32,859 bases of DNA from NCBI GenBank assembly GCA_005885405.1, contig VAYN01000018.1, forward strand, positions 8,130 through 40,988, written 5' to 3'. The position numbers and the translations under genes are program-made. Shown piece after piece: positions 15,349 to 23,063 of this stretch (positions are counted from its first letter, which is position 1; each line of letters begins with the position of its first letter). Below the pieces are notes generated by a model that was given only the letters and a program-made list of their open reading frames with translations, was not told where the DNA came from and searched no databases. Source of the DNA: Actinomycetota bacterium. Lineage in GTDB: Bacteria; Actinomycetota; Thermoleophilia; Solirubrobacterales; 70-9.

Positions 15349-16000
15349 CGATTTCGCCGCTGTCGGTGACTTCGGTTTCCGGCAGCCGTTCGGTCACCTC
15401 GGTCGTGAACGAGCCACCGGGGGACACGCCGTTGTCGGTTTCCGCCTTGGAGGCGCCGCCAAGGCCGGCGCCGACGTTGTAGAGCACGGTGAACTTGCCG
15501 GCGCGGACCGCGCTCAGCTTCCAAATCGCCGTCACGGTCTTGCCGGGTTTCAGCGCCCCGAGGGCGAAGGTCTTCGGGCTCGAGGTCGTGGTCCCACCCG
15601 GGTCGGAGGAGCCGTCTAGCCGCGGGTAGGTCGCCGACAGCACCCAGACGGGCCGATCGGGCTGCGCCAGTTCCGGCTGCGGGTCGCTGATCCCGAAAGG
15701 CAGCGAGGAGTTTTCGCCGCGCTGCCCCTTGATCGTGAAGCTGACGAGGAGGTTCGGCACGGTGCGGTCGCCGGTGTTGCGGATGCCGAGCCGCAGCACG
15801 GACGTCTGCCCGAGCCGCTGGGGCGAGGGGAATGCGGCTTCGGTCACCTTCACCTGGAACTTGCCGCTTGCTTCCTCGGGCGCGGTCGAGGAATCGCCGC
15901 CGCCGCAGGCAGCGAGTAGTGCCGCCACCGCCAGCGCCGTTAACCCGACGGCGGTGGTCTGGAGGCGGGTCCGCCGGGAATGTCGTCCGGTCCCCCGCAA
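15326..16000 (-). CDS. Hypothetical lipoprotein
   Basis: This 224-residue exported lipoprotein has a basic N-terminus, a hydrophobic helix and the lipobox LLAAC with Cys32, followed by a Gly/Ser/Thr linker. The mature part is a beta-rich domain with two segments resembling immunoglobulin-like or CARDB-type repeats (the VLRLGIRNTGDRTVPNLLVSF region and ALKPGKTVTAIWKLSAVRAG). I do not recognise a named family. The start is TTG 16000; TATGTT lies 9 nt upstream on the minus strand. It is followed by and overlaps the sugar dehydrogenase lipoprotein. It is divergent from the MlaE operon across a 173-bp gap that contains a perfect 11-bp inverted repeat. Confidence 0.8.
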   Translation of the reverse strand: MRGTGRHSRRTRLQTTAVGLTALAVAALLAACGGGDSSTAPEEASGKFQVKVTEAAFPSPQRLGQTSVLRLGIRNTGDRTVPNLLVSFTIKGQRGENSSLPFGISDPQPELAQPDRPVWVLSATYPRLDGSSDPGGTTTSSPKTFALGALKPGKTVTAIWKLSAVRAGKFTVLYNVGAGLGGASKAETDNGVSPGGSFTTEVTERLPETEVTDSGEIVEIKKGK

Positions 16001-16029
16001 AGCGGCCCGAACATAGCACGCGGTTTGGC

Positions 16030-16063
16030 CGCCTTCGCAGGCATTTCCGGCTCTGCGAAGGCG
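16030..16063. repeat. Perfect 11-bp inverted repeat in divergent intergenic region
   Basis: Positions 16030-16040 and 16053-16063 are exact reverse complements (CGCCTTCGCAG / CTGCGAAGGCG) with a 12-nt loop. The repeat lies between the divergent lipoprotein and MlaE genes, so a terminator role is unlikely. An operator or 5'-leader hairpin is more plausible. Confidence 0.5.
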
Positions 16064-16173
16064 TTAGCGGGATCTCAACATGGGACTAATGGTTGGCGGT
16101 TTCCCATCCCCTAGACTCCTGCCCACCGGGTGGGGTGCCGCGTGCCGCGGCGCCGGCTCGGATGGAGGAGCAG

Positions 16174-16980
16174 ATGGTCGGATCCGCGGTCAACAGGGCA
16201 TTCCTGCCCGCCAAGTCCCTGTTCGAACAGGTGGGGGAGATGATGCTCCTTACCGCGCGGACGATCGTCTCCGCGGTCAAGCCGCCCTACCCCTATGGGG
16301 AGGAGTTCATCGGCCAGTTCCTCTTCGCCTTGCAGCTGTGTTGGTTCCCGCTGCTGGTCTCGACCGTGGCCTTCGGGTTCGGTGCCCCCGGCTTGCAGGC
16401 GGCGAACTTCCTCTCGCTCTTCGGCGCCCTTGACCGCCTTGGCGGTTTCTTCGTCCTCGCCTCGATCCGCGAGTTCGCGCCCTTCGTCACCGCGGTGGTC
16501 GTCGCCGGCGTCGCCGGGACGGCGATCACCGCTGACCTCGGCGCCCGCAAGATCCGCGAGGAGCTCGACGCCCTCCAGGTGCTCGGGGTCGACCCGATTA
16601 AGAACCTGGTCGTGCCGCGCTTCCTGGCGCTGATGCTGATCACCGGCCTGCTCGACATCTACGCCCTGGTCTTCGGGATCAGCGGCGGCATCCTCACCGA
16701 GATCCTCTACAACCAGCCGCTCGGCGGCTTCTTCGCGACGCTCTTCTCCAACGCCTCGATCACCGACCTCTGGGGCTCGGTGATCAAGTGCACGCTCTTC
16801 GGCGCCCTGATCGCCGTCGTCTGCTCCTACAAAGGGATGACCGCCTCCGGCGGCGCCGCCGGCGTCGGCCGCGCCGTCAACGAGGCCGTCGTCATCTCCT
16901 TCATGGGCGTCTTCGCCTTCAACTACGTCTTCACCCAGACCCTGCTTGCGACCAACCCGGAGCTGCAGACGATCCGATGA
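16174..16980 (+). CDS. mlaE: MlaE/YrbE-type lipid ABC permease, first copy
   Basis: This integral membrane permease (268 residues from ATG 16174) belongs to the MlaE/YrbE family, which with an MlaF/Mkl ATPase moves lipids across the envelope. It shows the family core: an N-terminal amphipathic region, then several hydrophobic helices with SIREFAPFVTAVVVAGVAGTAITADLGARKIREELDALQVLGVDPIKNLVVPR, containing the classic E-D-A/MGVDP coupling element. ATG 16174 is supported by GGAGGAG 3 nt upstream; the frame stays open further left but without similarity. Its stop overlaps the next gene's start as ATGA, indicating translational coupling with the second permease. Confidence 0.93.
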   Translation: MVGSAVNRAFLPAKSLFEQVGEMMLLTARTIVSAVKPPYPYGEEFIGQFLFALQLCWFPLLVSTVAFGFGAPGLQAANFLSLFGALDRLGGFFVLASIREFAPFVTAVVVAGVAGTAITADLGARKIREELDALQVLGVDPIKNLVVPRFLALMLITGLLDIYALVFGISGGILTEILYNQPLGGFFATLFSNASITDLWGSVIKCTLFGALIAVVCSYKGMTASGGAAGVGRAVNEAVVISFMGVFAFNYVFTQTLLATNPELQTIR

Positions 16981-17774
16981 ACGCCTGGCTCGCAATCCCG
17001 CGCGGCTGGCTCGACTCGGCGGGGGAGATCGCCCGCTTCGGCTCCCGCGTCGCCGGCCTCGTCTACTCCGGCCGCGTCCTTCGCTTCTTCGGCGAGAGCC
17101 TGCGCCAGGCCGGGATCCTCATCCTCGGTTCGGCCCTGATCATCTGGGGCCTCGTCTTCACCCTTGGCCTCCAGTGCGGGATCGAGGGCGCCTACCTGCT
17201 GCGTGCCCAGGGCGCGCCCGCCTATGCCGGCGTCTTCTCGGCCTGGTGCGACCTGCGCGAGATCATGCCCTACGCCTTCGGCTACATGCTCGCGGCCAAG
17301 GTCGGGACCGGGATCGTCGCCGAGCTCGGGGCGATGCGGATCTCCGACGAGATCGACGCGCTCGAGGTGATGGGGGTGCCGCCGGTGACCTTCCTCTGCG
17401 CCACCCGCCTGCTCGCCTCCTGGATCGCCTTCCCGTTCATGTACCTGGTCGGGATCGGGATCATGTACCTGGCCAGCTACCTCGCCGTCGTCGAGCAGAT
17501 CGGCGACGTCTCCTCGGGCGGCTACCTGCTGATCTTCTGGATGTTCCAGAACCCCCCCGACCTGATCTTCAGCTTGATCAAGGGCATGGTGATGGCGACC
17601 GCGATCGTGTTGGTCGGCTGTTACTACGGGTACACCGCGGGCGGCGGGCCCGTCGGGGTGGGGACCGCGACCGCGAAATCGATGGTCCTCAACATCGTCT
17701 TAGTCCACATCATCGGGATGCTCGGAACCCTCGTGTTCTGGGGAGCGAACCCGCGTGCGCCGATTGGAGGCTGA
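16977..17774 (+). CDS. mlaE: MlaE/YrbE-type lipid ABC permease, second copy
   Basis: This second, diverged MlaE-family permease has 265 residues. It keeps the family signature with MLAAKVGTGIVAELGAMRISDEIDALEVMGVPP (about 105-137), followed by hydrophobic helices and the Gly-rich cytoplasmic loop GYTAGGGPVGVGTATAKSMV. Two non-identical MlaE proteins in tandem are the usual actinobacterial YrbEA/YrbEB arrangement, suggesting a heterodimeric permease. The start ATG overlaps the previous TGA. GGAGG just before its stop serves the following ATPase gene. In mycobacteria such pairs are followed by Mce genes; none is present here. Confidence 0.93.
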   Translation: MNAWLAIPRGWLDSAGEIARFGSRVAGLVYSGRVLRFFGESLRQAGILILGSALIIWGLVFTLGLQCGIEGAYLLRAQGAPAYAGVFSAWCDLREIMPYAFGYMLAAKVGTGIVAELGAMRISDEIDALEVMGVPPVTFLCATRLLASWIAFPFMYLVGIGIMYLASYLAVVEQIGDVSSGGYLLIFWMFQNPPDLIFSLIKGMVMATAIVLVGCYYGYTAGGGPVGVGTATAKSMVLNIVLVHIIGMLGTLVFWGANPRAPIGG

Positions 17775-17776
17775 CT

Positions 17777-18730
17777 TTGCCGGAGAACGACGACATTCGC
17801 AGCGAAGAGCAGATTCTCCAGGACGACGTCGCCAAGGAAGAAAACGCGACGACCGAAGGTCCCTACGTAAGCGAGGACGGGGCGGTGATGGGGCGCGACT
17901 TCGTCATCCCCGGCGTCAACCCGCGCGAGCACGACCCCTACAAATTCCACACCGGCCGCAAGCGCGACCACGGCGGCGAGGACGCGATCGAGATCATCGA
18001 CCTCGTCAAGCAGTTCGGCCGCGCCCGCATCCTCAACGGCCTCAACCTGGGGCTGCCGGAGGACCAGGTCTCGATGGTGCTTGGCCCCTCGGGCACGGGC
18101 AAGAGCGTGCTGATCAAGCACATCGTCGGCCTGCTGTACCCGGACTCGGGCGACGTGCTGGTGCACGGCGAATCGATCCCGAACATGACCGATGACGAGC
18201 TCTTCGACGTCCGCAAAAAGTTCGGCCTGCTGTTCCAGGACGGCGCCCTCTTCGGCTCGATGAACATCTACGACAACGTCGCTTTCCCGCTGCGGCAGCA
18301 CACCGACAAAGGCGAGGAAGAGATTGGCGAGATCGTCAACCGGCGGCTGAAAGAGGTCGGGCTCAGCGAGGCCACCTACAAGATGCCGAACGAGCTCTCC
18401 GGCGGCATGCGCAAGCGCGCCGGCTTCGCCCGGGCGCTCGTCCTGGAACCGGCGATTGTGATGTTCGACGAGCCCGACTCCGGACTCGACCCGGTGCGAA
18501 CCGCGCTCCTCTGCGAGCTGATCCGTGAGGTTCACGCCGAGAACGGCGGCTGCTACCTGGTGATCAGCCACGACCTCGGCACCGCCCGCCGCATCGCCGA
18601 CTTCATCGCCGTCCTCTGGAGCGGCAAGATCGTCGAGTCCGGTCCGAAAGAGGAGCTGTTCGACTCCAGCAACCCGTTCGTCAACCAGTTCCTCAACGCT
18701 GACGTCAGCGGCCCGCTCTCGATGGATTGA
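17777..18730 (+). CDS. mlaF: MlaF/Mkl-type ABC ATPase with N-terminal extension
   Basis: This is the ATPase of the MlaE system. Walker A GPSGTGKS is at 103-110, the signature LSGGMRKR and Walker B IVMFDEPDSGLDP follow, and there is a switch His in VISHDL. The QDGALFGSMNIYDNVAFPL Q-loop region is typical of the MlaF/Mkl subfamily. The start is TTG 17777 with GGAGG 6 nt upstream, giving 317 residues. Compared with E. coli MlaF (about 270) it has an extra acidic N-terminal segment of about 70 residues ending in a Pro/His/Lys-rich stretch before the ABC fold. Its role is unknown. It is in an operon with both permeases, and its stop overlaps the RND gene start. Confidence 0.93.
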   Translation: MPENDDIRSEEQILQDDVAKEENATTEGPYVSEDGAVMGRDFVIPGVNPREHDPYKFHTGRKRDHGGEDAIEIIDLVKQFGRARILNGLNLGLPEDQVSMVLGPSGTGKSVLIKHIVGLLYPDSGDVLVHGESIPNMTDDELFDVRKKFGLLFQDGALFGSMNIYDNVAFPLRQHTDKGEEEIGEIVNRRLKEVGLSEATYKMPNELSGGMRKRAGFARALVLEPAIVMFDEPDSGLDPVRTALLCELIREVHAENGGCYLVISHDLGTARRIADFIAVLWSGKIVESGPKEELFDSSNPFVNQFLNADVSGPLSMD

Positions 18731-21201
18731 GGTTGGACCCAGGAGCCCTGCTCGGGCGCGTCGCGGCGTGGGCGGCGAGGCACGCCCGACCGCTAGTTGC
18801 CATCAGCGCCGCCCTCGCGCTCGCTGCCGCCGTTGCGGCGACGCAGCTGCCGACTGACGCCGGCGTCGACACCCTCGCCGACGCGGGCTCGTCAACGGTG
18901 GAGGCAACCGAACGGGTCAAGGAGGACTTCGGCGAAGAACCGATCGCCGTCCTTGTCAAGGGCGAACTGCCGGAACTGCTGCTCACCGACGACCTCTTCC
19001 GGCTGCTGCGCCTCGAGGGGTGCCTCTCGGGGAAGGTCCCGAAGGGAGCCGATCCGATCCCCGGCCCCTGCGCCGAGCTCGCCCAATCCGGCGCGGTCGA
19101 GTTCCTCACCGGCCCCGCCACCTTCCTCAACGAGTCGGTGGTGCAGATCGACAACCAACTGCAGCGACTGGCCGAAAACGTCCCCGCCGATCGCTTCCGC
19201 GAATACCTACTGGCGGTGGCGACGAAATACGGGATCACCAGCGTCCCCAGCATCACCAACGAAGAATTCGTCGCCACCGTCGTCTTCGACTTTGCGCGAC
19301 CGCGAGGGACGCCGAAGGCGCGCCTGTCCTACCTCTTCCCGAACGCGAAGTCGGCCCAGATCGTCATCCGGCTGCGGCCGGACCTGAGCCAGGGCGAGCG
19401 GCATCGCGCGATCGGGCTGATCGAAGAAGCGGTCGAGGAAACGACGCCGCGCAAAGCGTGCAAGGACAAAGGCCAGCCGGCGCCGTGCTTCGAGCTCGAA
19501 AACGGGAGCTACGTCGTCTCCGGGGCGCCCGTCGTCGTCGACGGCGTCTCTCGAGCGCTGAAGGACGCCCTGCTGGTCCTCTTCGCGGTCGCGCTCGCGG
19601 TGATGGCGCTGGTCCTCTTCCTCGTCTTCAGGTCGCGCTGGCGGTTGCTGCCGCTGCTGGTCGCGCTGCTGGCGGCTGCGATTACCTTTGGGCTGCTGGC
19701 GCTGGTCGGCGGCTCGCTGACGATGGCTTCGATCGCGGCGCTGCCGATCCTGATCGGGCTCGGGGTCGACTACGCGATCCAGTTCCAGGCTCGGTTCGAC
19801 GAGAGCGGGTCAGCGGAGGAGGCGGCTCGTAGCGGCGGGCCTACGATCGCTGCCGCCTGCGCTGCTACTGCGGTCGGGTTTCTGGCGTTGCAGCTGTCGC
19901 CGATTCCTATGGTGCGGGGATTTGGGTGGGTCTTGATCGTCGGGATCGCGGTTGCCTTCGCGGCGGCCCTGGTAGTCGGTTTAGGGACGTTGAGTCGCTG
20001 GCGGGCGGGTCCTGTCACCGCAGGGGACCCCCCCTCCCTTCCGGTAGCTAAAGCTTCCTCAGGGAGGGGCACCCTACGGCGCCACCCGCCCGTCGAGCGG
20101 ATTTTGTCCCTGGCTCGGGCGGAGCCGGTGGCCGTGCTGGCGATTGGAGTTGCTCTGGCCGTTTGTGGGTGGATTGCCGGGAGCAGGGTGGACACGGTCT
20201 CCGATATTCGGGAGCTGGCGCCGCAAAGCATCAAGGCGGTGGAGGGGCTCGATGAGGTGCAGGACACGACGGGGGTGTCCGGGTCGCTCGACGTCCTGAT
20301 CGAAGCCGACGATCTGACGGATCCGGAAGTGGTCGAATGGATGGCGGGGTTCAAGCGGCGGGTGCTGGAGGGCAACGGGTTCGGTGGGGAAAACCCGAGC
20401 TGCTTGAAGGCCGACATCTGTCCCGGGCCGGCGCTGTCGGACTTCCTCGTCCGCGGGGAAGAAGAACCGACCGCAAAACGGATCGATGCGACCTTGTCGG
20501 CGCTGTCTCCTTATGCGCTGCGGCAGGTGGCGCCGCTCGATCCGGAGACGGGAGAAGTCGGGCACCAGGCATTGATCTCGTTCGGGATCCGAGCGCAGTC
20601 GTTGGAGGACCAGCAGAAGCTGGTCGAGCGGGTCCGGGATGAGGTTGGGGAGCCTCCGGATGGGGTGGAGGTGCAGTTGGCGGGGCTCTCGGTGATCGCG
20701 GCCGAATCGGCCGGCGACCTCTCCGCCAGCAGGTACTGGCTGACGCTTGCCGGAATCGTCCTGGTCGGGCTGGCGCTGCTCTTGATCTACCGCTCCTGGC
20801 GGCGCGCCTTGGTGCCGCTGGTACCGACCGTGCTTGCCACCGGCTGGGCTTCGTTGCTGCTCTGGATCACTGGAATTCCGCTCAACCCGATGTCGGCTGC
20901 GCTCGGCGCGCTGACGATCGCGATCGCGACCGAGTTCGGGGTCCTTCTCGTCGGCCGCTTTCACGAGGAGCGGGAGAGCGGAGGCGACGTCGAGGAGGCG
21001 CTCAGCCGCGCCTACGCCCGCACCGGGGCCGCGGTCCTCGCTTCCGGCGCGACTGCAATCGCCGGCTTCGCGGTCCTCGTCGCTAGCGACGTGCAGATGC
21101 TTCGAGACTTCGGCCTCGTCACCGTCGTCGACCTTGCCGCGGCGCTGGTCGGCGTGCTCCTCGTCCTGCCCGCGACCCTCCTCCTGCTGGAGCGCCGATG
21201 A
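18727..21201 (+). CDS. RND/MMPL-family exporter
   Basis: This membrane protein of about 824 residues has the duplicated RND layout: one helix (about 18-40), a large extracellular loop, five helices; then a second helix near 480, a second loop and five more helices. The MMPL-type element LPILIGLGVDYAIQFQARF is in repeat 1, with the related AIATEFGVLLVGRFHEE in repeat 2. The first loop has several Cys that may form disulfides. Such exporters (MmpL, HpnN-like) move lipids or hydrophobic compounds using proton flux; the substrate is unknown. TTG 18727 overlaps the ATPase stop; TTG 18733 is an alternative. The linker between halves holds a 9-bp inverted repeat. The operon position suggests lipid export with the MlaE/F complex. 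Confidence 0.88.
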   Translation: MRLDPGALLGRVAAWAARHARPLVAISAALALAAAVAATQLPTDAGVDTLADAGSSTVEATERVKEDFGEEPIAVLVKGELPELLLTDDLFRLLRLEGCLSGKVPKGADPIPGPCAELAQSGAVEFLTGPATFLNESVVQIDNQLQRLAENVPADRFREYLLAVATKYGITSVPSITNEEFVATVVFDFARPRGTPKARLSYLFPNAKSAQIVIRLRPDLSQGERHRAIGLIEEAVEETTPRKACKDKGQPAPCFELENGSYVVSGAPVVVDGVSRALKDALLVLFAVALAVMALVLFLVFRSRWRLLPLLVALLAAAITFGLLALVGGSLTMASIAALPILIGLGVDYAIQFQARFDESGSAEEAARSGGPTIAAACAATAVGFLALQLSPIPMVRGFGWVLIVGIAVAFAAALVVGLGTLSRWRAGPVTAGDPPSLPVAKASSGRGTLRRHPPVERILSLARAEPVAVLAIGVALAVCGWIAGSRVDTVSDIRELAPQSIKAVEGLDEVQDTTGVSGSLDVLIEADDLTDPEVVEWMAGFKRRVLEGNGFGGENPSCLKADICPGPALSDFLVRGEEEPTAKRIDATLSALSPYALRQVAPLDPETGEVGHQALISFGIRAQSLEDQQKLVERVRDEVGEPPDGVEVQLAGLSVIAAESAGDLSASRYWLTLAGIVLVGLALLLIYRSWRRALVPLVPTVLATGWASLLLWITGIPLNPMSAALGALTIAIATEFGVLLVGRFHEERESGGDVEEALSRAYARTGAAVLASGATAIAGFAVLVASDVQMLRDFGLVTVVDLAAALVGVLLVLPATLLLLERR
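20031..20069. repeat. 9-bp inverted repeat inside RND gene linker
   Basis: CCCCTCCCT (20031-20039) and AGGGAGGGG (20061-20069) are exact reverse complements, 21 nt apart. They encode the Pro/Ser/Gly-rich linker between the two RND halves and follow a run of C residues (from 20028). The repeat could be an inserted palindromic element or chance in GC-rich DNA. Confidence 0.35.
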
Positions 21202-21860
21202 GGGACCGCTACTCGCTCATCGTCGGCCTCCTCTTCCTCGCCGTGATCGTCGTCGCCACCGTCAACACGATTGACGGAGGAGGGGGCGGCGAGACGCTCG
21301 GGCTCGATCAGCTGCCGCCGCGGTGGCCGCTGCCCGAGTTCGCGGTGCCCGAGGGCGGCGGCAAGCTCGAAGGCGACGCCAACATCGCCCAGGACGACTG
21401 CGAAACCTCGGCGATCCCCTGCCCGGAGGGGGCGGAACGCACCCCTGCCTGCCAGGTCGAGGTGGCCGAGTCGATCCGCGTATGCGACTTCTTCGAGCGG
21501 CCCCTAGTGATCTCGTTTTGGTTCAGCAGGGGCGGCGGCGACTGCGTCGAGCAGCAGGACCTGGTCGACGATGCCTTCCGACGCTACCGTGGCCGGGTGG
21601 GCTTCCTCTCGCTGGATATCCGCGATGACCGAGACACGGTCCGCGACCTGATTCGGGAGCGGGATTGGGAGATGCCGGTGGGGTGGGACCACGACGGTGC
21701 CGTCGGCAGCCTCTACGGGGTCGGCCTCTGCCCGACCTTCGCCTACGTCTTCCCTGGCGGGACCCTGCAGAGCGCCAGCATCGGCGAGCTCACCCTGGCG
21801 CAGCTGAGCGACCGGGTCGACCGCCTCCTCGAGGCCACCGCCCGCGCGGAAAGGGGATGA
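21198..21860 (+). CDS. Membrane-anchored thioredoxin-fold protein lacking CxxC
   Basis: This 220-residue protein has one N-terminal helix (about 7-24), a short linker, then a TlpA/thioredoxin-like domain. The core reads LVISFWFSRGGGDCVEQQDLVDDAFRRY, followed by the strand VGFLSLDIRDD and a cis-Pro-like CPTFAYVFPGG. At the usual WCxxC site it has F-S-R-G-G-G-D-C, so only one Cys remains of the active pair; normal disulfide exchange is doubtful. Extra Cys pairs precede the fold. ATG 21198 overlaps the exporter stop (ATGA), so it is translated with the RND exporter and may serve its extracellular disulfides or assembly. That role is inferred. Confidence 0.8.
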   Translation: MRDRYSLIVGLLFLAVIVVATVNTIDGGGGGETLGLDQLPPRWPLPEFAVPEGGGKLEGDANIAQDDCETSAIPCPEGAERTPACQVEVAESIRVCDFFERPLVISFWFSRGGGDCVEQQDLVDDAFRRYRGRVGFLSLDIRDDRDTVRDLIRERDWEMPVGWDHDGAVGSLYGVGLCPTFAYVFPGGTLQSASIGELTLAQLSDRVDRLLEATARAERG

Positions 21861-21861
21861 G

Positions 21862-22530
21862 GTGAGCGCCGGACCGGCCGAACGGATGGGCTGGGCGCCG
21901 ACGCCGCGGCAGGGCTGGGTCGCCCCCCACATCGCCTCCGAGTTCCCCGGTCTCGGCATCGCCTGGGTCGAGGTCGACGCGAAGCCCGGTCGCAGCCCGG
22001 AAGCGGTGCGGCACCGGCTCCGCGACCTCTCCGACCGCACCTACGGCGCCCAGGCGATCCGGCTGCGCGAACGGCCGATCCCCTGGGCCTACCGTGTCTT
22101 CTACCGGCAGATCGGTCTCGACCCCGATCGCACCCGCACCCCCGTCGAGCAGTTGACCCTGGAGCGCCTCGAAGCCGGCGGCTTCCGCAGCCACGGCCTG
22201 CCCGCGGACGCGCTCAACATCGCGATCGTCGAGACCGGGGTCGCCCTCCGCGCCTTCGACGCCGACCGCCTCGATGGCCGCCTCTGCATCCGCGACTCCG
22301 CCCCGGGCGAGTCGCTGGCGGGAGCCGGAGGGGACATGGCGAAGGGGACGCTGACGATCGCTGACGACTCCCAACCGCTCGGGCTCCTCTTCGGGGTCAC
22401 TGGCGAGGCCTTTGCGGTCGACCGCGACAGCAGCCGGATCGCGGTCGCGGCGATCCAGGTGAAAGGGGTGCCGCAGATCGCGGTCGAGGAGGCGCTGTGG
22501 ATGGCCGCTTCGACTCTGGAGGCGGGCTGA
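21862..22530 (+). CDS. B3/B4 (phenylalanyl-tRNA synthetase beta-like) domain protein
   Basis: This 222-residue protein resembles stand-alone B3/B4-domain proteins (PF03483/COG3382), related to the editing domain of the phenylalanyl-tRNA synthetase beta chain. The diagnostic region is PWAYRVFYRQIGLDPDRTRTPVEQLTLERLEAGGF (about 74-108), followed by NIAIVETGVALRAFDAD. The physiological role of this family is not settled; removal of misacylated or modified amino acids is one idea. GTG 21862 lies immediately after the stop of the thioredoxin-fold gene, with GGGGATGAGG overlapping that stop as a ribosome-binding site. It closes the tightly packed run that starts with the first MlaE. Confidence 0.82.
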   Translation: MSAGPAERMGWAPTPRQGWVAPHIASEFPGLGIAWVEVDAKPGRSPEAVRHRLRDLSDRTYGAQAIRLRERPIPWAYRVFYRQIGLDPDRTRTPVEQLTLERLEAGGFRSHGLPADALNIAIVETGVALRAFDADRLDGRLCIRDSAPGESLAGAGGDMAKGTLTIADDSQPLGLLFGVTGEAFAVDRDSSRIAVAAIQVKGVPQIAVEEALWMAASTLEAG

Positions 22531-22531
22531 C

Positions 22532-22537
22532 TACACT
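22532..22537 (+). promoter_or_regulatory. -10 TACACT of the 172-residue protein (leaderless)
   Basis: TACACT lies 7 nt before ATG 22545. A TTCGAC sequence lies 17 nt further upstream (22509-22514) as a weak -35. The promoter begins just after the stop of the preceding gene. Confidence 0.5.
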
Positions 22538-22544
22538 TTTCGGG

Positions 22545-23063
22545 ATGCCTGCGCTACTCGGACACGAGGAACTACGCGGGCTCGACCTCGTCGTCGACGA
22601 GCGCCGGGCGCGGGCGCAACTGCGCCGGCAGATCGCCAGGCTCGAGGCCGAGCTTGCCGCCCTCTTTGGCGAGGCATTTGGCCACGCCCAGGTGCCCCAC
22701 CGCGTCGAGGCTGTCGCCGCCGGGCCGCGGCTGCTCGACCTCGGTGAGCTGGAGGCGCTGCGCGACGGCCTCGCCGACCGCGTCGCCGAGGCGCGCCAGG
22801 CTCTGATCGAGCGACGGCGGGTCGAGGACGACAACCGGGCGCTGGTAGAGCGGATGCTCGCCGCGCCGCAGGACTACAAGTGGGTCCGCGTCTCTCGCGA
22901 AGACCTCGGCCTGCATGGCTGCGGCCACTGGCACTCTCGCCCCCGGCTCGGCCCGATCGGGATGCTGATGGGCTGGTGGCGGGTCAAGATCTCCTCCGGA
23001 TGTCCATTAGCCGGGCGGCTTGCGGCCGTTGAGCACGAAGTCGAAGCCGAAGCCCGCCCCTAA
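22545..23063 (+). CDS. Conserved-looking unknown protein with coiled coil and Cys/His tail
   Basis: I do not recognise a named family for this 172-residue protein. Residues 15-45 are an amphipathic Arg/Glu/Leu helix suggestive of a coiled coil, and a second charged helix covers about 70-105. The C-terminal third has the striking motif HGCGHWHSRPRLGPIG followed by MLMGWWRVKISSGCPLA. It is rich in Cys, His and Trp and looks like a conserved binding or metal site. ATG 22545 is supported by the leaderless TACACT 7 nt upstream; an earlier in-frame start at 22497 would overlap the previous gene. The 3' end overlaps the next reading frame by about 44 bp. Confidence 0.7.
   Translation: MPALLGHEELRGLDLVVDERRARAQLRRQIARLEAELAALFGEAFGHAQVPHRVEAVAAGPRLLDLGELEALRDGLADRVAEARQALIERRRVEDDNRALVERMLAAPQDYKWVRVSREDLGLHGCGHWHSRPRLGPIGMLMGWWRVKISSGCPLAGRLAAVEHEVEAEARP

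Noticed and set aside
16174..18730. A drug or sugar ABC exporter
   Set aside because: The permeases carry the MlaE coupling motif and the ATPase the Mkl/MlaF-type Q-loop region, which fit lipid transport instead.
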